Shown in pieces: positions 20,041 through 26,318 of a stretch of 26,318 bases of DNA. A model generated the notes under the pieces. That model was not told the origin of the DNA and did not search any database. It saw only the letters and a program-made list of their open reading frames with translations. The DNA comes from Acanthaster planci. Lineage: Eukaryota; Echinodermata; Asteroidea; Valvatida; Acanthasteridae. The DNA lies in contig NW_019091797.1 in assembly GCF_001949145.1 (NCBI RefSeq), positions 25,179 through 51,496 of the forward strand. Reading direction: 5' to 3'. The first letter of the stretch is position 1; each line of letters begins with the position of its first letter. A program made the translations under genes and the position numbers.

Positions 20041-21080
20041 TGTAGGGTAAGTCCTCCGTGCAGGTCGGAGTGTGCCCCCACGCGCGTGAGGTGGGTTATG
20101 CCAACCTCCCGCCTCCGTGTCGATGGCCGTGTGCTCTTTGGCCTCACATTTGCAGGTAAAAATTCTCTTTTTCTTCCCATCTCTTATTATAAATTAGCTG
20201 GTGCACATAAACCGGAGGGTTTCAAGAACTATGCCGATGTCATGATTTTAATTTACCTCATTATTAGAGTGTTTTTTTATCAAAGTAAATCTTACAAGTT
20301 CGGAGAGATTTCAACATGGCGCCGTCCATAGCCACCATTATACCTCCCACTATACTTTTACGCAACTGTGAACTCGCCTGGTTCCTGCTGTCCATTCTGG
20401 GTTTGTTAAACTAATTTTGGATTGGAAGAATATCATTTTGTATGGTGTATGTTCGCATTCATTGTTGATCGTGTGTATGCCAATGTTTTAGACAGTGAAT
20501 TCTTCTGCAGTAATCTGTAGTAGGCTTTGTCCACGGTGGATAAATAGCGCCCACACGATTTAGCGGTGCCTGTAACTCAGATAAATCAGGTTCTGCTCTG
20601 AAAAAGTTTATACTAGGAAATTTCATTACATTTTAATTCCTGGTGGAATGGTTTGATAAATTACTTGCAGTGTAGTGTATGGCTTTTATAAGACTATGCT
20701 ACCCTGAGGCAAAGTGTCAATCTGGCTTGCTGAATTTAGACTTTACCCAGTCCCCTGGCTCTTAGCAGTGAATTCAAGTTGTATGGCCAGTCTGTTGTTG
20801 AACTTTCATGAACAAAAACTCTTTGTGTGTATGTAGTAAGGTTTGTTCCTTGTTTATGCATTGCAAACCTCAACAGCCACATTGTATTGTGTACTTATGA
20901 GTTTTCCTTTCCTTTTATTTTCTTTTTCCATTGTTATTTGATTTGATGCCAACTTCCTGCCTCCGTGTCGCTGGCCGTGTGCTCTTCGGCCTCACATTTG
21001 CAGAATAAATTACAGTCAATCCGAACCCACTATTGTCCATCGACCCATGATCAGTTAGAGTTGTGGATTGCCCCGCCACA
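20041..21080 (+). mobile_element. 1040-bp LTR-like insertion (solo LTR or deleted LTR element) inside the coiled-coil gene
   Basis: The insert begins TGTAGGGTAAG and ends CCCCGCCACA, so it has TG...CA ends. It carries AATAAA at about 21004, placing its sense on the plus strand. Removing it brings the two halves of the minus-strand gene back into one frame, which fixes the borders well. The flanks gatca and ttatg do not match, so no target-site duplication is visible. Inside, a 58-bp segment occurs twice (20098-20155 and 20946-21003) with about four differences; the first copy is followed by gtaaaa like a splice donor. A YY1-like CAACATGGCGCC lies near 20313. The frames inside it are not genes. 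Confidence 0.65.
20098..21003 (+). repeat. pair of 58-bp direct repeats inside the LTR-like insertion
   Basis: Copies at 20098-20155 and 20946-21003 share gcctccgtgtcg, tggccgtgtgctct and ggcctcacatttgcag and differ at about four positions. The feature spans both copies. They could mark two overlapping LTR fragments, or an internal duplication of a regulatory block. Confidence 0.8.
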
Positions 21081-21553
21081 TTATGAAATCCACATTTGTT
21101 CTTTGTCTAATAGTATTTAGGCTACGAAATACTTTACTATTATTTTCTTGGGTTAAAAGAACTTGTTTGCCTTCAAACTTTACGTACAGGCGATCTTTAC
21201 TATCTAAATTAAAAATATTTGGGTCTTTAATTTATGTTTCGTGACCAGTTTCTTCTTTAATAGCTGCATAAAAAATCGTTCACTTTAGGTTTGCGTAACA
21301 ATTGCTTAAGCTCCATTAATATGACTTGTTTTGTCAGTTCCGTCTCGTCTAAAGGATCGACGTCTTTAATAAATGTGTTGTATCGCTTTTCGATCTCTAA
21401 ACCGCCATATATTTCTTCTTCTTTGTCTGGCCCAACGTCAATAGGATGTGTAAAATCAGGGTTTTCTAATTATTTTCTTAATCATTTTGATTTGTTTCTT
21501 CGTTATCTAGATTTTGCAGAGGTAATTCCTCCGGATCAAATCCTTCAGCCGTT

Positions 21554-21811
21554 TTACTTAAACGATTTAAAAAACAACTTTAAGCGATGGGTAAACTCGC
21601 GGGTAATATACCCTGTGGCACTAAAAAAAACCTGGGTAGCTAACCCACCGCTTGACACCGCAGTCAATTTTAACGCGTCTTCGGCAAATAGCTTGCTCGA
21701 TAGCATAGCGTGACCTATGGAGATCGCTGAAACTACAGCGCCGTGGTAAACCATATTGGCAATTCCATTTACGTCGATTGATGTAAGGTTACTCATTTTA
21801 ATATGAAACAT
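21554..21811 (-). CDS. small hydrophobic protein of the element
   Basis: Eighty-five residues, with possible starts at 21811 or 21796 (MSNLTSIDVNGIANMVYHGA). Residues 15-35 (IANMVYHGAVVSAISIGHAM) form a possible membrane helix. A second Gly/Ala stretch (SSGGLATQVFFSATGYI) could be another, and the end is basic (HRLKLFFKSFK). Small two-helix membrane proteins are common in the structural gene block of such elements, and I have an unverified memory of similar proteins ending in a GYI motif. The next minus-strand gene begins within a few bases, in another frame, so the end could be altered by a shift near 21580. No function is assigned. Confidence 0.45.
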   Translation of the reverse strand: MFHIKMSNLTSIDVNGIANMVYHGAVVSAISIGHAMLSSKLFAEDALKLTAVSSGGLATQVFFSATGYITREFTHRLKLFFKSFK

Positions 21812-21901
21812 TTTTAAATTTATTCCATATCTTAAATCCCGGGCCGCACGCTACGCTCGCTTCTTCTTAAGGGTGGTGGTTCAACTTTTGTAGGCGTCGA
21901 C

Positions 21902-22595
21902 TTATTTTTCCAAATTGAATTTACTGCTTACATTTTTATTTTCCGAAACCGTTTTATAAATTTTATTTTCTGAGCTAGGTGTTTCACTGACTTCGCCTAA
22001 TCTCATCTTGGCGAGCTGTTGCTTCATCTATTTATTATGCTCGGCTAATTTCTTACCTTGTTCCACTCATCTCGGGTTTTTGACTTTAGTCACTGTCTGA
22101 ATTTGAGATTTTACCGGGCTGTTCGCTGGGCTCGCTATGCTTGCTCCTCCGTGGTTGACATCCTCTTTTATAATAAGAGAGCTCTTGTTGAACTGCAAAT
22201 GTTTAGTGGTAATTAGCATAGCTGCCAATGGNCGATAGATAGACTCCGTATTTATAACACATCTCGCTTAGTAGGTGTTCCATGGTTTGATTTATGATCG
22301 GTTCGTCGTTTAAATCTTTTGTTAGCGCTTCTTCGGAACTCAAATTGACGTTGAATCCTAAAATATCAACGGGAGTTGCAATTCCAGGTAAACGCCCGTA
22401 TAAGCTTAGAATCGCATGACCTAGGGTTTCACGATTTCTTTACCAAAGCGTGCTTCGTATGAGTTAAAAAGCTTTTCTTGGTCTTAATCGTACTCGGGTT
22501 ATGGATAATGGTTACCTCTCGTCTTTCGCCTTTGATCGCGCGAGGTTCTTGAGCCTGCGACTCGGGTTTAGTTTTTTCGTGTGTTGATGGGACAT
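21902..22595 (-). pseudogene. unidentified element protein, broken, with lysine-rich C-terminus
   Basis: A start ATG at 22595 opens a short basic frame. The sense then passes through shifted frames (EVTIIHNPSTIK, then KLFNSYEARFGKEIV) into a long clean stretch (HAILSLYGRLPGIATPVDIL, SEEALTKDLNDEPIINQTME, SEMCYKYGVYLS). A sequencing N at 22232 interrupts the next part (LAAMLITTKHLQFN). The tail is rich in Lys, Ser and Glu, with two in-frame stops (near 22065 and 22030), and ends at 21902-21904. There is no zinc site and no long membrane segment beyond a weak one after the N. I do not recognise the family. Divergent orientation to the gene at 22667 implies a shared promoter near 22600-22660. 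Confidence 0.45.
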
Positions 22596-22666
22596 ATTAG
22601 TTTAATATTGTACGATTTTTATTTTACTGGAAAATTTAAAAGAGGAAAGAAAACGCAATAAAGGAT

Positions 22667-22965
22667 ATGCCGGCTGCGAAAAATAGGTCTTCGTATTCCT
22701 TTCTAAATGTTTCACTTTGGATTTCTAAAACCATATCGCCAATGTGATCGATATCGGTACACATGTCACCCGGCATCTGCGACGTGAAGTCGACGAAGAA
22801 CGAAAGCGTCACTACCTTGCGTTAGAGCAACTGGCGCAAGCGAAGGAATCCAGGGAGCAAAACCGCGTACACATGCTAGACTTTCTAAACGAACGAATGC
22901 AACAACAACGCGCGAGTCAGCATACGTTTGTAAACGTGGACGAAGCGTTACGAGCTTACAGCTAA
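22667..22965 (+). pseudogene. small helical protein of the element
   Basis: The likely ATG is at 22667 (MPAAKNRSSYSFLNVSLWIS), but that frame stops after 26 codons at 22745-22747. The sense resumes in the frame that runs to 22965: residues such as REVDEERKRHYLALEQLAQA and NRVHMLDFLNERMQQQ form a long charged amphipathic helix, probably a coiled coil. A 1-nt indel near 22742 explains the split. Its TAA is immediately followed by the ATG of the next gene, so the two were probably translated from one transcript. The family is not recognised. Confidence 0.45.
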
Positions 22966-23111
22966 ATGACCGGTAGAAATATCATGCCGTTACTACCAGA
23001 GCCTAAATTGTCTGATTTCCACGAGCCTACCGAGGATCATCAAATTCGTGGGTTTGTGTGGATTTAGGTGGGACGGCCTTAGCCGGTTTCTTAGCTTATC
23101 GATTTGCTTAA
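22966..23111 (+). pseudogene. tiny protein with one membrane segment, directly before the integrase
   Basis: The ATG at 22966 abuts the previous stop (TAAATG). The first frame reads MTGRNIMPLLPEPKLSDFHE and stops at TAG near 23066. In a neighbouring frame the sequence GGTALAGFLAYRFA ends at TAA 23109-23111, just 13 bases before the integrase ATG. Combined, this would be a protein of under 50 residues: a polar, proline-containing N-terminus and a single hydrophobic helix. One indel near 23050 separates the halves. I do not recognise it. Confidence 0.35.
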
Positions 23112-23124
23112 CTTTATTCTAAAA

Positions 23125-24151
23125 ATGGAGCAAGAATTTTCAAAGTTGTTTTACAGCCCACAAGGCTACTGGCGAGGAGAAAGCGCCGTAGATCGTCTAC
23201 ACGAAAAGACCGGTACGGACAAATCAGTTATTAGGAACTGGTTAAAAAAGCAGGCTATTTGGCAAATATATTTACCCGCACCTGCGTACGTACCGAGACC
23301 TACAGTGTTGCAAACCAAGTTTATCAAACCAAACGAAGCGCATCAAATGGATATATTTTATTACCCTGGGATCGTGTTATAAGAAAAACGTTTAAATACG
23401 CTTTGACCGTAGTAGACGTAAGCTCGCATTATAAAGAAGCCGATCCGTTGACCGGTAAATCCGCCGAGCAAGTGAGCGTAGCTAGCAAACAAATTTATAA
23501 AAGGTCGCCCTTGACCTGGCCTAAAATTATAATGGTAGACTCGGGATATGAATTTAAAGGCAAGTTTAAAAAGGTAATGGTTAAACATGGGGTAGACATT
23601 CAAGTGGGCGAGCCGGATGTTCACAGGTCACAGGGGATCGTGGAAAGGTTTAACCGTATTTAGCAGAAAGGTTATTTGGTCATCAGTACGCTAAAGAAAT
23701 GTTACACGTAGGAGTTCGTAACGTGGAATGGGTAGAACGTTTGCCTCAAGTCGTAAAATCGTTAAACGAGGAAAAATTAGACCGAGTGAAACAAACACCT
23801 AGTGCACCTGTTAAAAGTCGGTCGCGTTAATTACCTCCAAGCGTGGTCGTTCGGTACCCGGGCGAGCAAGAGGGCGGCACCGTCAGAAGGGCTACAGATC
23901 CGTAGACGTTTATTAAGTGGAGAAGCGCACCAGTCAATCTAAACGAGTCCGGGGTAAAAAGGTAAAAACGGGTCCCACTTTATATTGTTTATTAAACGGG
24001 CCAAAGGAGTTTCGTCAAAGAGGAACTGCAAGTCGTACCCGAGGATACCGAATTACCCCGAGTCTTAACTGCGCAAAAACCGAATTGTGGGATCTTTTCT
24101 TTCCCTCGATTTATAGTGCCCGTAAGCCAACGTATCAATCCCGTTTGGTAA
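23125..24151 (+). pseudogene. Polinton-type DDE integrase with chromodomain-like tail, frameshifted
   Basis: The ATG at 23125 (MEQEFSKLFYSPQGYWRG) gives the standard start of Polinton/adintovirus integrases, which insert the element DNA into chromosomes. The order is: HTH-like linker (LHEKTGTDKSVIRNWLKKQA), IYLPAPAYVPRP, first catalytic Asp in HQMDIF, then after a shift near 23375 YALTVVDVSSHYKEA, second Asp in IIMVDSGYEF, and Glu in HRSQGIVERFNR. After another shift at about 23660 come LAERLFGHQYAKEM and VEWVERLPQVVKSLN. Pieces of a chromo-like barrel follow (VVVRYPGEQEGGTVRRATDP, then VKEELQVVPEDTEL), ending at TAA 24149-24151. The length of about 340 residues fits the family. Two shifts and two stops inactivate it. 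The 3' end overlaps the convergent polymerase end by 87 bp. Confidence 0.9.
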
Positions 24152-26318
24152 TATATAGCGCAATGTGTCTAACGGCGAGAGGCTCAATTTATTTTGCGAC
24201 ATCGTGAAGACCTGATGTTTGTTAGACCTAAATACCTGTTGTTTATTAAAATACTGCACCGATCAAATAGACAACTTTTATACATCTCGTGAGTGAGGTT
24301 CTTTTGGGTCACTACTTTTGTTACCCCTTTCGCCTTCTTTAAATTTTGCTCGGTAGTTAAGATTGAGTACATCTTTGGACGTGTACAAACGACCTCTGAA
24401 ATTGTTTGACCACCAAATTCGTCTTTCATTTTGCCTATTACCTTTTTATTTTTGATTCTGTAAAGTTGATGACCCGGTGGGTAATTGCTGAAGTCAAACA
24501 ATTTACGATTTTTACTCAGATACCCGTTTAAATCGTCGGTTTGAATCTGAACGAGTAAACTATCCGTATCAAGTAAATTTACTTTATCACCAAAATTTGA
24601 TTTTAGTTCGTTGTAATAGAAATCGTACATTAAAGTTTTGGATAGGTCGAGCACGCTTACTCCGCAATAGATCGGCTTATTTAGCTTGGTCTTCACACGA
24701 TACATTTCCACAAATGAGAGATCGCACTCTTTAAACAGAGTGGTTGATTTTTAATTCGGTTCAAAAGTTAATTTTTTTGTACTTATCTGTGTCCTGTAAG
24801 TCCCTCAACAAATGACCGTCCATACGATAACGCACGTTTTCCATAGTCTTGCCAAAAACATAATTATTCATCAATTTGAAGAAATCCTTCGCGAAATCAG
24901 ACCTGGCCTTTGCGCAATTTGGTGTTTTTGTCGATGTAGCTTTTCATCCAAGGCCATGACGCGGTGCACCTCTTTTAACTGAAGGCCGAGTTCCAGGTAC
25001 TTTTGCAACGTGCGATAATGAACTACGTATTTAGGTTTGGTGCCTAGAGTCGCTACGAGTTTGCCTTCCGAGGTTACTTGCTCTCCGTTGCTAATTAAAT
25101 TTTGTTGGTAGCTTGAAAACCATTCATTGGGGACTACTAAGTTTTCGGGCGCAAGTGGGAAATCATTGTGTTTGTCGTGTAAGTCTTGCGGATAGTCTAA
25201 AGTCACTTCAAACGTGTAACCACTTGTGTCATTTGGTGGAATTTTATGAATAAACTCGGGAGTAAATTTTTCTAAGTTTTTTAGCCACCGAAACTCACCC
25301 ACGGGTAACGATTGACTCATGGCCCAGCCGTACAAATTGTTGGCGTCCAGGTGTATGATGAGCGACTCCGGTTGATTTGGGTCGTAGTCAGGTAACCTCG
25401 TATCATTCGCCTTTGCATATCACTTTGCACCCACACTCGAGATACCACCTCTTTTTGCCCTTTCAAAGAATAAGCACTTGTCTATGTCTGTCAGTAGTTC
25501 CAGTTTTAAACTCGTGTGCTTCAAAAGAGCGTCCCACGACAGGCCCGGTGACGTGTAATAGTTAGCTGGGCCAAGGCCGTAGTTCTGTTTACAGACTTTA
25601 CGGAAGTTCTCAAATACACCCGTGAACAGTTTTTAACCAACCGATCTAGCGAAGCCGCCATAAAATGAAAGGAGTCCAAAAACCGGATTTGACCGGTTCA
25701 AAAGAGCGTCCCACGACAGGCCCGGTGACGTGTAATAGTTAGATGGGCCAAGGCCGTAGTTCTGTTTACAGACTTTACGGAAGTTCTCAAATACACCCGT
25801 GAACAGTTTTTAACCAACCGATCTAGCGAAGCCGCCATAAAATGAAAGGAGTCCAAGAACCGGATTTGACCAAAGGAAAGGGAAATGTAGTTCTCAGTAT
25901 TTTTAGCGATTAATTTTATTTCTTTTCTGTTAAAATCGTGAGCGCCCTGCATGATTGAGTGCGCGTCATATTTCTCCAAATTGTGTAAAATAACCGGAAT
26001 GGGTGTTTGATTCGGAACGACTCTTAACTTGAAATTACAACTGGCGTGCACGGGGCCTCGGTACTTCCCCGTCACGTGACAGTGATCTCTGACCTTTCTA
26101 AATTTGTTGATGGGCTTTGTACACGTCATGCATTTCAAGTCTCTGAACCCGGCTTCGTTTGCAGAACTGCAAGCAGCTTTTTCGTCGTTTGTTTTTGGTT
26201 CATTTGGAATTGGACACTGACACTGAGATTTGTTTGTCTTGACGATAAGCTTTTCACAGACCCAACAGCGATTACAATTTTTGTAGATTTCTCAGAAAGC
26301 GACTGCACAAATTTAACC
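24065..26318 (-). pseudogene. polB: protein-primed family B DNA polymerase of the Polinton type, incomplete at the window edge
   Basis: Reading from 26318 down: a zinc site (CNRCWVCEKL, CMTCTKP) and an HNH/endonuclease-VII-like patch (VRDHCHVTGKYRGPVHASCN), then exonuclease motifs (ILHNLEKYDAH, FLDSFHFM). The WDALL region and IDKCLFFERAKRGGIS follow. The polymerase A motif is LDANNLYGWAMSQ (near 25340), the B motif is KLMNNYVFGKTMENVR (near 24850), and the C motif LLDTDSLL holds the catalytic Asp pair (near 24575). It ends LSPLDTLRYILPNGIDTLAY (near 24150). These enzymes copy linear DNA from a protein primer. Frameshifts lie near 25820, 24930, 24750 and 24240, and an in-frame 177-bp tandem duplication interrupts the exonuclease part. 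The N-terminus lies beyond the window. Confidence 0.92.
25520..25871. repeat. 175-bp tandem duplication within the polymerase gene
   Basis: Copies at 25520-25694 and 25697-25871 are separated by two bases (period 177, or 59 codons) and differ at only two positions (agttagctggg/agttagatggg and gtccaaaaacc/gtccaagaacc). Both carry the same exonuclease-region break in frame, so the duplication is younger than that break. Confidence 0.95.

Larger units (their letters stand above)
19271..21550 (-). pseudogene. coiled-coil, membrane-anchored protein of the element, split by an LTR-like insertion
   Basis: Reading on the minus strand, the upstream part (about 21550-21081) gives fragments such as GGLEIEKRYNTFIKDVDPLD and FEGKQVLLTQENN, with one shift and one TAA. 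A 1040-bp insertion follows, and the same frame continues at 20040 (TIRRVLGLQDYVSGKTKQQA). There comes a long Gln/Glu/Leu-rich coiled coil, a shift near 19655, another coil (QINRIQETIEKIMNSYLTLR), and a hydrophobic segment of about 28 residues near 19560-19480 that could span a membrane. The C-terminal end is basic and hydrophobic, stopping at 19271. This coil-plus-anchor layout suits a structural or membrane-shaping protein, but I do not recognise the family. The N-terminal limit is uncertain. Confidence 0.5.

Noticed and set aside
20020-20331. 103-codon plus-strand frame
   Set aside because: It crosses the border of the LTR-like insertion, so it is a chance join of two unrelated sequences.
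21291-21713. 140-codon plus-strand frame
   Set aside because: It lies antisense to element genes whose peptides look conserved; its Ser/Asn-rich content is a by-product.
23361-23624. Minus-strand frame within the integrase
   Set aside because: It is the antisense of the catalytic core and has no motif of its own.

Overview
The window looks like accessory or repeat-rich nuclear DNA of a marine invertebrate. Coding pieces are split by GT/AG introns, AATAAA signals are present, and nearly every reading frame is broken. Most of what can be recognised is mobile or virus-derived: Ty3/gypsy, THAP-PIF/Harbinger, a YqaJ/SWIM/PHD nuclease gene and a Polinton-like element. The palindrome TAGGCCTA and its fragments recur (near 2548, 4142, 5950, 7439), a flavour I associate with echinoderms and hemichordates. 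The species assignment is only a guess.

Left third (1-7100): about 1.1 kb without genes, then a decayed Ty3/gypsy retrotransposon with a 369-bp 5' LTR (1145-1513), a primer-binding site, a Gag remnant and a broken reverse transcriptase. It has no recognisable 3' LTR and carries an 81-bp minisatellite. A GT-rich minisatellite (4665-4876) abuts copy A of a terminal-repeat-like sequence. Next come a 270-bp foldback element with tRNA T-arm-like arms and a 20-21 bp tandem repeat.

Middle (7119-13163): a multi-exon, decayed SWIM zinc finger + YqaJ nuclease + PHD gene on the plus strand, with a perfect 56-bp hairpin in one intron. It is followed by a three-exon THAP-domain PIF/Harbinger-type transposase on the minus strand. 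13190-15654 holds no gene I can support.

Right 10 kb (about 15655-26318, running off the edge): a degraded Polinton/adintovirus-like element. It begins in a terminal-repeat-like sequence with a TATA box. The plus-strand genes then run: a protein with cysteine at every third residue; an unidentified protein of about 235 residues; a zinc-ribbon, TFIIB/VLTF3-like protein; a small acidic frame; a coiled-coil frame followed by a tail with PPAY and PTAP; and a protein with an N-myristoylation signal. These converge on a minus-strand block: a coiled-coil membrane protein split by a 1-kb LTR-like insertion, a small hydrophobic protein and an unidentified protein. Two small plus-strand genes and a Polinton-type DDE integrase follow, and the integrase converges on a protein-primed family B DNA polymerase.

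The integrase and polymerase place the element firmly among Polinton-like mobile viruses. I could not find the usual double-jelly-roll capsid, packaging ATPase or adenovirus-type protease. What is present (a myristoylation signal, two ESCRT late-domain motifs and membrane-spanning proteins) suggests, as inference, that its relatives may use a membrane-based particle or exit route. All these genes carry stops or frameshifts, so this copy is a fossil.
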